Shown here in pieces: positions 42,891 to 55,640 of a DNA stretch of 64,000 bases. Under the pieces are notes generated by a model. It had not been told where the DNA came from and searched no databases. It was given only the letters and a program-made list of their open reading frames with translations. A program made the translations under genes and the position numbers. The DNA comes from Blattamonas nauphoetae (Eukaryota; Preaxostyla; Oxymonadida): contig JARBJD010000150.1 in NCBI GenBank assembly GCA_033064195.1, positions 62,001-126,000 on the forward strand, given 5' to 3'. Each line of letters starts with the position of its first letter. Position 1 is the stretch's first letter.

Positions 42891-45800
42891 ATGCAAACCG
42901 ACCTGAAATATGACACATTGCTCTTCGAAAACTTGTCAATGACCGGAGAGATCTCATCCATGACCGTTGGCCGTTTTTTGTACCGAAGTGTTGAGACGCA
43001 AATACTCGGAAAGGTATTCATTTATTGTGAATACCTCACACCTCCTCCAGCCTCCCATTTTAAGTGTTTTCAATCATGATGAGAGTAAAGATACTTTTGT
43101 GTTCGTTCAACACATAAATACATACAAACAAGTTACTTTCCTAAAAACATCCCCTCAACCACATAGGTAAGTTCTATCTCCACTTTTCATCGTAAATTCT
43201 TGTTAGTCTTGATTGTTTATTAACCCTTACTTCAGATGGCGAGTGGCTGTTGATGCAATGGAACGGAGTCTTCTTTTTTCCACTGGCGACAGGGTCACTG
43301 CAAGCTGCCCTCAATCCATTCCAAAGAACGCCGCTTCCCCGCCGATTTCATGTTGACCCAGTATCTTCCTCTTCGTTTTCTTATCCAAACCAGACTCTTG
43401 GTTTCTCTCTTAACATAATAACTGTTTCGTCTGACTCACCCCCCTATTTCGACGTACCTCTCCCAAGCACCTCCACCGATGCAGAAGATGATTCTGCTGA
43501 GACTAATACGACTTCGACTATTTCAATTATTCCCCGAATCTCATTCCGAGCCATACTCATCATCGAAGATAATGTGATCATCGGTCTGGGTTATGATGGG
43601 CTAGATTCCATCTGGCTATCGCATTTCCGTGAGACACCCAAAACATCTGCCCAAACCATGCGTGATGCTCTAAATCTCAGTTCCGATGTCTCAATTTTCT
43701 TGAAAAATGGGATGGAAGACGCGTGGTGCTACAGAAATCCCCCTCCTTCCCCAAACTCCGTTACTGTCGCCACAGCGGAAACATTTTCGTTTGTCGATCG
43801 AAGAGATCGCTTATGGGATGAGAAATCGTCCACCCTCAGATTTCTGGACATCATCAACAAAATTCGAGATTTTACGTTCACATCATCCATCCGTCTCCCT
43901 GATTTCCCATCCTATCCCGAAGGATATACAGCTGTCCGCCCATCACACCCTCCCCTCCTCCCCATTTTTACTACAGATCCGCCGCTTTCCACTGTCACGC
44001 CAACGGCAGTCAATGAAGTTCGCGCCCACATCATCTGCGACACAGGGCTGACTGTTCTTGTGATTGACATGATCTTTGATTTTTCAGATCATGCCTCCGG
44101 CTTTTTTGAGTTTGGGATTGGATCGATTCCGATCTCATCGTCGTATCTGATCCCCGTCCCAGATGCCGACATGTTTCTGCAAACTATTAAGCATGCGACG
44201 CCTATAAGCATCCATAGCATCGGTTTTGAGAATACACGAGTGATTGCTGAAGCGTTACTTGTGTCAGACGAGCTCGACTTCCAATACTCCGATCTTCCAG
44301 ATAATATGAAGATTGCATACCACCCACCCGACAATGCCTTCCTGCGACTCCATCCGACAGGGGAACCAGGCTCACTCGCTCAAGAGCTTCGAGATCGCAT
44401 CACAACGTACGATCTGAATAATCACTTTCTTCTCCTCTACAACTCGCGCACATTCCCCTCAGTATACTCCCACTTTCGAACACCCTTTGCTGTATTTGAT
44501 GCACATGGTATTTCCTTCTTCCAAACGATGAACTGCCACTTCCGATACAACTTCGCTTTCCCTCTCTCTGGGCCTCCCGTCTGCGTGAAATTCCTCCCTC
44601 CGCGATGCTACTATCTGGACTTTCCTCAAACAAGCCCTGATCCGCAGCCGACGTCACAAAGGGTCAGATCAAGTGGCGAGAAAGGACGATTGCTTGTTGG
44701 AGGGGCTGAAAATTTGATATGTATTATTGACGGTCAATTCCACAAACAATTCTTTCCCGATAAATATATACAAGGCTGTCTTGTGGTTACGGGGTCGAAA
44801 TGGGTGGAAAAATCACAAAGTCCGGTTGGATCACCCCACAACGACAACACGCCTGTCTTTCGGATCGAAGATGGAAAAGAACTTTATGAAAAACGGGGAA
44901 ATACCCTTGTATTCTTCAGTACAGCAAGAAGCCAGCCACTTCTCCTCAGTCTGAACTCTGGACGGTTTGTGGACATCCCGTTCGGTGAAGATTTCACTGC
45001 TAACCCCGTCTCCATCCACAACGTGATCAACACCAAGTCTGTCCAAATGGGTCCACGCCACACAGTCGAAGATACTCTCGTGATGGGGATTGGAATGGGA
45101 CAGGCAGGGGCGTTGTCGATCAACAATATTTCACATTCTCTCGTCCCGATGCAGCGTGGACAGTGGTTTGAACGGCTTCCGCTCATGTTCTCATCGAAGC
45201 TATTCGCTGGTGCAACGCTGTATTCGTTGTTGATGATTTGCGAACATTGTGTTTCTAGCGCGAACTACGAAAAACTCCAAACTGACGAAGAACGAGCATT
45301 GAGGTTGAAATTACTTGAAGAATCGTTCGAACGAGTCAAGGAATCCCCGAATGCGTTCCTGAATCCCCCACAATGGTTTTCCTCGCAGGAATTCACCCAT
45401 TACTCCACTTTTCCACTTCTTTCCGGAATCGGCAACAGAAAACCATTCAAGTATCCTGAATTCCGCTCGACAGAACTGGCGCTCTGGCCAGATAATGTCG
45501 ATATCGTCGACGGAGCCACAATCGGCATCGATTCCTCCCATCGCACACTCTCCCTCACTGGCGCTCAAGGAGCTCTCGTTCAGGTCACAACATGCGAAGT
45601 CCGAGTCGCTCCGACAGTGAAATACCACGGCGTTGTGAACAAAATCGGAGAAAACAAGTCCAACCTCCAATTCTCGATTGATCCGGAGCCGATCTGTCCC
45701 GATCCTGCTGCTGGCCTGCGCTGGCATCCACCTCCTCTCCACACGTCTTCGCAGGTTGATTATTTTCTGGACAATTTGGGATGTTATGCTTGTCCATGTC

Positions 45801-48800
45801 ATCTGATGAAGCCACGCAGTGTTCAGAAGGATGGCGTGAAGGAACCGAATCCGATCTGTCCGGGTTGGAAGGGCGGGGTGAGATTTGTGGAATTGGAACT
45901 TGCAAGCGTGACAGACACACTGATCGCTGCTTCTTGCGGTTCGACTGTCTTCGTTCTTCTGTGGAATCCACTCAAGCCTGCTCTGAACTCGAAGCGAGGC
46001 AGACCTCCGTCTGGTCGACGCGACTCCAAAATAGGCGCTTCGGAACCTCCCATCTTCTCGTATCGAAAACCACTTCTCCAGCATATCGCAACACTCTCCT
46101 TCCCTTCCCACGTCACTGCCCTCTCCACAGCAACCCTCTGCGGACGTCCCTTCCTTCTCGTCGGATGTTTGGAAGACATGAAGGTTCGTCTGTTCAGAGC
46201 AGATGACTTCGTGTCAACCGATGCGACTCCAACCAAATCATCAAAATCAAAGCGAAGACCACTCCCAAACTTTCCTTACGGCCACCTGGAAGAGCCAGAA
46301 GAGAAGCACGAGTTCCAGGTGCATCTGTCGGAGAAGAGGATGGGAGAGTTTTCAACCGAATTCCTGGACCCGCATCAGCGACGAAGATTGAGAGATTCGT
46401 TGTTCTTCGAAATCAGTCCGGGAACAGGCTTGTTTGTTCGGAATATTCATTCCACGAAATGTGTCATGACGCAACTCTTCTCGCTGAGTGTGGAATTCAC
46501 TCCAAGATCGATTCTGTTCACCACCTTCAATCGGACGATTCAAGGAAAACAGATCAACGTGTCCAAAGTTCTACCAAAAGACATTGAAGAACAGAGATTG
46601 GTGAGAGAGCGGACAACTCTTCCGTATCATTCTGATTCGTCGCTTTCTGATGAGATCGGAGAAGATGTCGCGAAACGAGATCCACCTCATCTTGTTGAGA
46701 CCAAGACGACCAATCTTCTGTTTGGGGAGTTCTCGAATGCGCCTAAAACGGACATCAAGCTCGATCCAAATCAACAAACAAAACAGAACACACATCCTTC
46801 GCGCGTGTTCTCAGACACAGATGGAGTTGCGCTCTTCGTTGGCTGTGATTCTGGCTCGCTCGCAACAACTCTCATTCCACTTGTCAATCTTCTCGATTTC
46901 CCTCCTGTCATCTTCAACAGAACATCAGACCAACAATCCACGCCTGACTGGATCTCTCCCCTCTCTGCGTCATCTCCCGTCTCATTCCCATCCCAGCCAC
47001 TCTACACAAACTCAAACTTCCTCCCTCCTGCCTCCTTCTCTCGAATTGGTCGATCGACGATAAAACTCGTCGATGACGGTGATCGAGTTTACGTTTTAGC
47101 AGAAAATGCGTACAAAATCAGATGGGAGGATGCGTTGGGTGATTTCCAATGGTCCATGCTTGAACATCAAGGGTCTCTTCACGCTCTCGCACCGATTCGG
47201 GTGAAAGAGGACACTTTCATCCATCCAGATGACCGAGATTCTGTGCACACGAAGCAATCTTCACAATCCACACAACCATCATCAATTAAATCCCCAACTG
47301 ACAGTCTAACTGAAGAATCGGAGTCGCTGTCGAATCAAGCAGCTGCCCATCCTTTCTACGTTGATGATGACATGCAAAGAAAGCACAATCCACCGTCCGT
47401 CCCTTTCACCAACTCTGTCCCGTCACAATCGGCATTCGAGAAAGACGAAACATTCACTTTAGCGTGGATTGGGACAGTGGAACGAGTGTTGTATTTTGGA
47501 GTGGTTGATCGAAGGAGAACGATCAACGCAAAGCGAGTGATGACATCTGGAATTCCGCTGTCTGTTGTTCATCTTCCAGCACTCCACGCGTTTGCGGTTC
47601 TTTGTCGAGAGACTGACCCGTTCCAGACTTTCACTGAAAATCGACAATCAAATAACGTTGTGAAGGAGATACTGGAGAATGTGAAGGATGCGGATGACCT
47701 CAACACTCCAAAGGTCAGGCCTCGCTCCGTCAGCCCACAAGTCTCGTCTCCTCTCAAGTTTGATTTAGCTGCACCAGACTCGCCAAAGACCATTCGCCAG
47801 ATCAGCGATTTGGATCCAAACTGGAAGGGGAGTGAGTCGGCGTGGTACTTACTGAGATATTCGATGGGCAAGTTCCGATTCTCGCTTGGGGGCGAGCCAG
47901 CTCAGATCACACACGGAACAGAAGACACCTACCGCCCGTTTCGCAACGATCTGATGCTGTACTATGCAAAGGTTGATGCTGTTCGCGCTGAACAGCTCCG
48001 AAATAAGCGCCGGAAAGGTCCGGAACAGCCCAAAGTCGACAAAAATGGAAAACCACTCGCGTATTACAAGTTCTTCCCGAAATTATCGAAACCACTGACC
48101 GATGCGCTCAACCCGACGTCGACGCCGGAGGAAGCAGAACAGTTCCGGAAGTTTGTCCCACAATCAGTGCTGTCTGATCCGAATTTGAAGGGATATTTGC
48201 ATTATGGGATCCACTCGGGATGGTTCGCTCGTTCGACAGATGCAAATAATGTTCCGTTTTTTGATATTGCGAATGATGTAGTCAGAGATAAACACGAGAG
48301 GCATTTGAGGAGCACACGACCTTTCCTTCAGATGCCACGGTTTTCAAGACACCCATCGCATTGTTATTCACAGTCGACCACATTCTGTGCCTCTCATCCG
48401 AACTGGCTGAACACCAAAACAGTTTCTAAGGCTCTTCGAATGCACAATCTTCGTCTCCGCCCGCGTGTGATCCAAAACACGACGATTCCGACGAGAAAAG
48501 CGATGGAATCGAGGCAACGATCGTTGGCGAAGATGCAAAAGCATGGCTACTTCTCAGGATTCATCCAAATGGAAGGGGAGGGGGAGGGGACAGATGTTCC
48601 CACGATCGATATCTCCACCGGACCGCTCCCTGTCCCACAAATCGACACGAATGTGCTCCTCTCTCGAATCTCTCCTCGTTTTGTTGTTCTGCTGTTTGAT
48701 GAAATGGACACAAGAACGAGAATTGGACGGATGGATCTGTCTGACATCGAACTTCTGTACGGATCAGCAAGCGACGCCCAACGCACTCTTCGCAGCCCAA

Positions 48801-50764
48801 ACGGAAAGATCGGACACAACCCACTCGCCTTCCTCTACAAAACACCGGATCTTGTTTCGGCAGCCTCTGTCATGACGAAAACGATGAAATCGCTGAATAT
48901 TCCGACCAACTCGACGAGGTTCTATCACTGGTCGTGTATGACTGCGCTGTCAATCCCCACATTCAGAACTGTGAAAGAAATAACGAAAATGAAGAAGAAA
49001 ATTGTAGAGTATGATGAAAGGAGGGTGGAGGAGATGCGACAGAGCAAGCAGGAGTGGGGTGATGGGCCGACTCAATTCAAAAAGCTTGGCTACGGCATGA
49101 ACAGCGACCAGTTCCACGAAAAACACATCCGCTCACTCATCGCTGTCGCTGGGAGGGAATCGACACACCAGCTCACTGGCCTGGGATTGATGGAGATTCA
49201 CAACGGAATGGACATGTTCTCGAAGGAGGCATGCAAAGTGCCGAGTTACGAGAGTGTGTATACAGACATTCTGATTTTTGAGCTGAAACGACAATCACTT
49301 TTTGGAGAAGCGAAGAAGATTGCTGCATCACTCGCAGCAGACGAACAGAACGAGCAGATTGAGAGGAAGTTGAAGCAACTCCCTTTCACATATCCAGAAC
49401 TAACAACAGCACCAACCATCTCAACATCTTCAGTGACCCAGCTTCTCAATGTCGACATCACGCTGGTAAAGCTGATACGAGTGTTGGGAGCGTGTCAGGG
49501 TTTGACATCGTCGCCTTCCCTGCTGTATATACTGAACAGCCAGTTTCTTCACATCATCACACTTTGTGATGGGGATCCAGAACTTGTTGGGTTGGAGAAA
49601 ATGGCGAAGTTTGAACGAAAATTCGACGAAGAGAAGAAACGGTTCCAGACTCCAAGTTCTCTCAGTACAAGTTATCCGAACACAGCACACGGAACGAATT
49701 CGTCGTTCTCGGACGATGGTGACGATTGGTTTGATGATCTTGTGACAGAATCGGAGAAGGCAGAGAACTTCTCGGGGAAGTCAGCACATCCACTCAATGA
49801 ACATATGCAACCATCACACACCTGCAGCTGCACTGTGCCTCTCTTCACGACGATCGGAAAAGAACAACATCGAACGTTCTTCTATCCTTCGCACATCTCG
49901 ACGTACGACGTGAGTGATGTCTCGCCTGTCACACAAGCTCTGTATCCACTTTCCGACAACATAATGTTGAAAGAGGCAATGCAAGCGCCAATCGGAACCC
50001 CAAAACCAGAAACTGGGAAGGTCAGAGTGATGGGATCCAAACTCCGATTGGTTCTTCAAGCGATGGCTTGTTTGGAAGCGCCTGCGCCCATCACGTCAAT
50101 CTCCATCACTCCAGTTGAGCAGATCGGGTCGACACTCGCTCCCAACATGGTGTCTCCCTCCCACAGCAGCCATCCGAGCTCAGTCTGTTCAGAACCCTGC
50201 GGAAAGTGTCTTCACGACGCTCTTGTCCCTTCCTATCTCCAAACAGGCAATCCACTCCACATTGTCTTGTCATTTGGATACAATGGACTTGCACTGGCTA
50301 AGTTCAGTCCGCCACTTGGGTTCCCATTGTCGTCGTTGATGCAGACGAAGGGAAGTGGGATGTGCATTTATCATCGATCGTCGATTAACGCGTGGGAGAA
50401 GAGATATCGTGATGTTGTGGAGAGTGGGGAAGGAAAGAAGGAGAGAGAGGAGGGAAAGAAGGGGAGAGAGGAGGAGAGGAGTGGGAAGGAAGGAGAAAAG
50501 AGAGAGAAACACAACATTGACAAAGAACCATCAACAAACGAGACCCAACCAGAAACACAACACACAAACCCCCTTTCATGTTTCTCTTCGGTACGCGTAA
50601 CCTCAACACCATGCCATCCCCCATTCCATACCCAAAACAAACCCATCTCAGCCAAATTGAATATCTCCGTCGATTCACACTTGGTCAGCTTGATCCTCCA
50701 CCAAAGGAGAAGTTCTATGTCGATTCCAAAGACATGTTTCTGTGCAAAACAGCTTCAGTTGTGA
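42891..50764 (+). CDS. Very large CPSF160/DDB1/SF3b130-like beta-propeller protein
   Basis: A protein of over 2500 residues. Probable first exons are 42891-43013, 43051-43166 and 43236-43267, with introns of 37, 69 and (tentatively) 25 nt leading into the long frame that ends at 50764. The N-terminus (LSMTGEISSMTVGRFLYRSV, then ILSVFN, YKQVTFLKTSPQPHRWRVAV) resembles the opening of the MMS1/CPSF-A superfamily. GIGMGQAGALSINNISHSLV matches the family's central G-x-G-x-x-GxL motif. Strand-rich blocks (TDTLIAASCGSTVFVLLWNP, ALSTATLCGRPFLLVGCLED) fit WD-like blades. Long low-complexity and Lys/Glu-rich insertions make it about twice the usual length. Family assignment is tentative. The entry into the long frame near 43236-43295 could use a different junction. 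Confidence 0.5.
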
Positions 50765-52242
50765 ATTCGTCGTTTGAGATTATTGCTCAGTGCACAACGC
50801 CAACACTGATTCTGGATGTGTGCATGTTGAACTCAGACAGTGTCGGCTTGTTGTTGGATGGGCATTCTCTTGTCTATTCAGTTGTCCCCAACACATGCAG
50901 CGTATCAGACCCTTCCTCTCCCCTCATCTCATCCACCGACACTCTCCCATACGCCTTCCTCCTCAACATCGATATCCCGTCTCCCATCCACTTCGGCATT
51001 ATGATGAAATCGACTTTTGGGGATCAAGGGATGTATCCTGATTACTACACGCACGTTGCGAAACGATATTCGGAGATGATCAGTGAAGGGAAGTCAAACA
51101 CTACGACAAACTCGTCTGCAACGAGTCCGACACTCTCGAATGACAGTCCCACACTGACACTGAATTCACCAAATTTTGAGAACAGGGCTTTAAATGAGAG
51201 GGGCGCTTCGTTCACAGGAACATTGAAAGAATCGCATCCGTTTGCCATTCAGCATTTTGCCGTCACACCAGCCACAATCCTCCAATCTCTTCCCGAACTC
51301 CCAACATTCTTGATCATCTCCCGACGAGGACACATCGCTCGCACGTCCCAACTCCTTCTGAGTCGATTCATCAGCCCTGACCACTCCCACACAGCCTACA
51401 TGTCGATGATTGAAAGGGCCCACTTCGGAGATGTGTGGAAACACAAACAACTGACAATGTTCGAACAATACAAGCAACTTGAACTCGATTCTTACAAACG
51501 ATTTGTCAAACTCTGCCTCCAAACCGAAAAAGACACTTTCGGCAGAATTCTCTCCGAAAATGCCCTTCCGGCCCCGAACTACCACCCACCACCCGTTTAT
51601 CTGGCGACGGGGAAATTCCGAGATTTGGGTCTACTCGCCGGAATTAGCCCCCTTCCATTTTCGCGTGCCACAAATCGAGTGATCCATCCGACGACAGACT
51701 CGTTGAGACAGGCGGCTGTGCAGATTAATGCGTTGTTGGCGAAGAGGAAGGTGGCGTTCTTGGCGATGCGGGAGGAGGAAAGGAGGAAGGATGAGAAGGA
51801 CGAGACAGGCGCAGTCTCGTTGCGAATGCATCAGCAGAAACAGATTGAAGAAGAGTTGAAACAACATGCTGCGAGGCTGAGAGCATCGCCAATGACGGTC
51901 AGACGAGGAACGAAGACAAATCGACATCACCATGCTAATTGTGACCTCTCCCCACACCCACAACCATCCAGACTCTCTTCACTCCCCCACATCTTTGTTC
52001 CACTTTCCCCAAGCGCTGTCTCATCCCCTGATCCAACAGAAGACGACACAGCGATTCTTGAAACGAATCTTCCTCATCCACCGCCTTCACACTCTCTCCC
52101 TCGTGTCCACACAGCACCATCGCTTGTGACATCGATCACACCCACTCACGATTCCTCAACCAATCGTCGCGACAAGGATGGGGAAGAGGGGGATCTTGAT
52201 TGGTCTGTGTCCCATCCGTCATCAGTCCTTCCCTCAGTCTAA
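50612..52242 (+). CDS. Beta-propeller-like protein, probable 3' continuation of the preceding gene
   Basis: A 543-codon frame from ATG 50612 that overlaps the end of the preceding long frame by about 150 nt in another phase. It encodes blade-like strands (FLCKTASVVNSSFEIIAQCT, LILDVCMLNSDSVGLLLDGH, FLIISRRGHIARTSQLLLSR), a helical region and a disordered Pro/Ser-rich tail. The overlap and matching character suggest one gene joined by a short intron near 50560-50650. I found no GT-AG pair that fits the phase perfectly, so it may instead be a separate gene or a frame error. Function is unknown. Confidence 0.45.
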
Positions 52243-52777
52243 ATTTTTAGGATTTTTAGTTGGAGGTTTCAGCACTCCCTCGCTTCCTTGTTTTGACCCA
52301 CTCTTTTCGGATTCAAGGTTCACATTCTGGACCGATTTCACTCTTTTTCTTTTTTGGCTGAGTGTTGTACTGAAACAATGACAAATTAAACAACCACACT
52401 TCTTCTTGACCCAAACCATCTTGATCGATCCCAACTTTTTTTTCTCCATCTTGAGTATAAAGGTTGAGAGAGAAAACGGCTTCTCTGTTAATGACCTTCT
52501 CTGGAAGGATATGATGCAAAGGGAAGTTCACTATAGCAATTGGTGAGAAGAGGTCGCCCTACTTGTTACGCCAGCCTCTTATACCGTCTGATTTCCTTCC
52601 ACTCTTTGAACCCGCTTTGTCTGTCTCTATACAATGAATTAACGAGTGTAGTGTCTACATAATCCTTTCGGACCTCGTCTGATGCAGAATTCTGCAAAGG
52701 ATGTGAGTTTCTTGTTGTGGAGGGAGAAAAAACAAAGATCTATGGAGAGAATGATTGTGTGTCTGATGGAAATAACA
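52243..52777. other. Intergenic, AT-rich
   Basis: About 530 nt between convergent genes. It has T-rich stretches and a short inverted match TGTAGTGTCTACA near 52650. No exon, RNA gene or repeat is supported. Confidence 0.5.
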
Positions 52778-53837
52778 TTAATTGAAAATGGAGATATCAA
52801 AGAAGGTGGAGTCATTTACTCTAAAATGTCGGTCCAATTTTGTGAGCTCAGCCACTTCAGCGTCCGCGAGTTGAAAGTCGAAAATTGCAAAATTCTCCTT
52901 GATTCTATTCACATGTACGGACTTTGGAATAATGCTCACATTCTTGTATCTTTGAGTGAGGAATCTGAGAACAATTTGTGCTGCCGATTTGTTGTATTTC
53001 TTTCCGAGATTGACGATCACTTCCTGTTCCGTGATTTGGGGTGTGTTCTTGTGAACACCCACACGTGCGAGCGGTGAATATGCGGTCAGATGGATGTTGT
53101 GTTGTGCACAGAATTGAGTGAGTTCTTCTTGTTGAAGATACGGATGGAGTTCGACCTGATTTGTGACTGGATGGATTCGCGCGTAGTTCAGCAGATCATT
53201 CAATAATGCAACGGTGTAGTTGCTCACACCAATATTCTTGACAAGTCCTGCATCCACCAATTGTTCCATTGCCTTCCAAGTGTCCGAGAGAGGAACACGA
53301 TCGTAGATCGTTTTCCCATCTTGACCTTTCGGGATCAGATCACCACCATGCTGGAATGCAAGAGGCCAATGAACGAGGTATAAGTCAAGATATGTAACTT
53401 GTAGATTGGCTAGTGTGAGCTTACACGCTGGGAGGACGTTTTCTGGTCTGTGATCAGTGTTCCATAGCTGAAAATTGAGGAAAATGTATGAAGAAGGGAG
53501 AATAACAATGAAGAACCTTTGAAGTCAGCCATAGTTCTTCTCGTTTCACCAATCCTTCGTCAAAGCATTCTTTGAGAGCTGGAGGCGATGAACGAGAAGA
53601 AGGAGAAACCTTGACCGATTTCTTTTTCATTCCCATAGATATGAGCAAAATCAAAGTGGCGATAACCAATTTTGATGGCTTCTTTGACGGCTCTGAGAAA
53701 GACATGACACGAAGAAAGGAGAGTGTGAGTTCGGAGTGTCCATACTGTCCTACCTCACCAGGAGGAGCTTCCCAGGTACCTAAGCCTAGACTGGGTATTT
53801 TTGCACCATTATAGAGTGTACAGAGTGGGACGGACAT
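52778..53837 (-). CDS. Aldo-keto reductase
   Basis: A 303-residue NADPH-dependent aldo-keto reductase. Minus-strand exons are 53837-53759, 53690-53610, 53578-53517 and 53467-52778; introns are 68, 31 and 49 nt. The TIM-barrel signatures are all present: LYNGAKIPSLGLGTW, GYRHFDFAHIYGNEKEIGQA (Asp and Tyr of the catalytic tetrad), LWLTSK (Lys), YLDLYLVHWP (His) and AGLVKNIGVSNY. The cofactor-binding end reads SIIPKSVHVNRIKENFAIFD. Length is typical (about 300-320). The first two introns bring the catalytic segment into frame. The first uses donor GTGAGG and acceptor AGAG. Physiological substrate cannot be read from sequence; sugar, aldehyde or ketone reduction is typical. Confidence 0.87.
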
Positions 53838-53981
53838 GTCGATTCAGTTGAAATCAAATGCAGGGTTGATCTAGTATTGTGAGCGAGAATGGATTTGAAA
53901 ACCGTAGAAAAAAGCAGAAGACTGTGAAACACAAATGATGAGAGAAAAGAATGATGAAAGAATGAAGTGGTGTGTTCTGCT

Positions 53982-54545
53982 TCATTCATCCATCTCGACA
54001 GCAATCGTTCCCCCAACCATCTGCGGTTCGTCCCAAACAACAACTGGCTCAATCTCAACTGCATCATTGTCCTGGACGATATCCACAACGAATCGGAAGG
54101 GAACTGGGATGTTCGTGAAGAAGACTGGCTGTGTCTCTCCATCTTGCGACAGTTTCAGTGTTCGCTTTCCTTCTCGTCCATCTGCCTCCATCACCACTCG
54201 CTGTCCCTCTCTTCCTCCCAAACATGCTGAACCTTTGTTTGTCTGTTTGCTGTTCTGTCTGGCATATCGAACATTTGGATGCAAGTTCCATCCTGCTCCT
54301 CCCTTCAAACTGGCAAAGTCTGCTGTGAGAGTCCGGATGCTCAGAATGGACGAGATGATCCCAACTGCGAATGTGTACGTCGGTCCTGTTCTGATTGTGA
54401 GTGACAGACGAGCCACTTCTGCCCCAAATTCGAACGAGACCAGCGAAGCCCAGATATTCTGTGATTTTGATAAGATATTTCCACACACTGTCCATCTCCA
54501 TTTGTCGAACAGTTCGATGGCAGCTGCTCCAATTTGAGATCGTCT
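53982..54545 (-). pseudogene. SPRY-like domain-only fragment of the kinase family, copy E
   Basis: Minus-strand C-terminal piece of the kinase/SPRY family with no kinase or coiled coil. It starts near RSQIGAAAIELFDKWRWTVC and runs through FEFGAEVARLSLTI, GSACLGGREGQRVVMEADGR and FFTNIPVPFRFVVD to GGTIAVEMDE. The stop is TGA instead of TAA, and the family's downstream GCAGAACACACCACTTCA block follows directly. The domain itself is intact, without internal stops. Upstream sequence (GC-rich, to about 54850) does not match the kinase part. It may be a 5'-truncated duplicate. A functional SPRY-only protein is possible but no clear start or promoter is seen. Confidence 0.75.
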
Positions 54546-55640
54546 TCCTGTTCTGGCCGCCCGCCTTCACTCCTTCCTCTGTTGTGAATGATCGATTGGA
54601 ACACCATCCGTTTCTGTCTTACCTGGCTCGAAGTGGTCATGCACACATTTCTGGGGATGTTCACGCAGTTTGTGTGGAGAAGTTCCAGAACTTGTTCCCG
54701 CTCTAGTCGGCACCGTTCCTGGCGCAGAATTTGAAATTCGAGGAAGTGAAGTTGGGATCGAGGTCGGGTTTGAGAGAGCCGCCTTGGCTGTTCCCCACGC
54801 TCGGAAAACCGCCGATTCCTGTTCTGATTGGACAGACAAATAAGGAGTTCAAGTCGAAGTTGAAGAAACGAACACAATCGAACTCGATTTCGTTTTCTCC
54901 GTTTCCCTACTCCACTCAGAACAAGACTCAGAATTCAGCACCGAAACCGGAACTGCCACCGAACCACTCGCTTCATCTGGACACGCACCTTCCGCGAATC
55001 GAACTGGAGACGATCGCATCGGCTCAACGAAACCAGAAACCACCGCCTTCTCGCATCTCGCGACGATTCAATGCAATTCCTGTGCCATTCTTTGCTCAAC
55101 AAATGAAAATGATGAACGAGACGAACGATGACACAAAGACGTCGGATGATTCGCTGATGAGCCAAAGCGAGTCGAGTTCATTCACACTGGATATCGAAGC
55201 AGCTCGAACATATTCGCAATCGGAGCACGCCTTCTCGCAGAACAGCGCCGACCACTCGATCTTTTCGATTCTTTTCCACATTTCATTCAACGAACACCTC
55301 AATATCCACATCACTTCCTATTTTTTTGCTCATTTCTTACTTCCTGACATTAAAGCTTCTTTCAATGAGAGACCCTTCAGCACATTTGTCCGGAATGTTG
55401 TCGTCTAGTTCACGAGCATATGTCCCTCCCAACTCTCCGTCTTCTCAACACCGCCAGCATTTCATTATCCACTGCCCAGCCCGAAGTATGCATTCCATAT
55501 GATCGTTTCACTTCTCTTTCCTGATATTCAAGTTCACCTTCCCTGATATCCGAGCCCACCCTCCACTATGTCCCGTCTCAAAGGTCAGTTCCATCTCCAA
55601 TCAACAACCTCGACGGACGGTTGTCACTCACTCATCGAAT
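54546..55640. other. Uncertain coding region
   Basis: Several overlapping frames of 80-225 codons on both strands. The longest, plus 54731-55408, is Ser/Asn-rich. An alternative plus frame near 54710-54840 (GTVPGAEFEIRGSEVGIEVG, then FERAALAVP) looks protein-like but ends soon. Frames shift repeatedly without clear introns. I read it as decayed coding sequence, family unknown. Confidence 0.35.
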
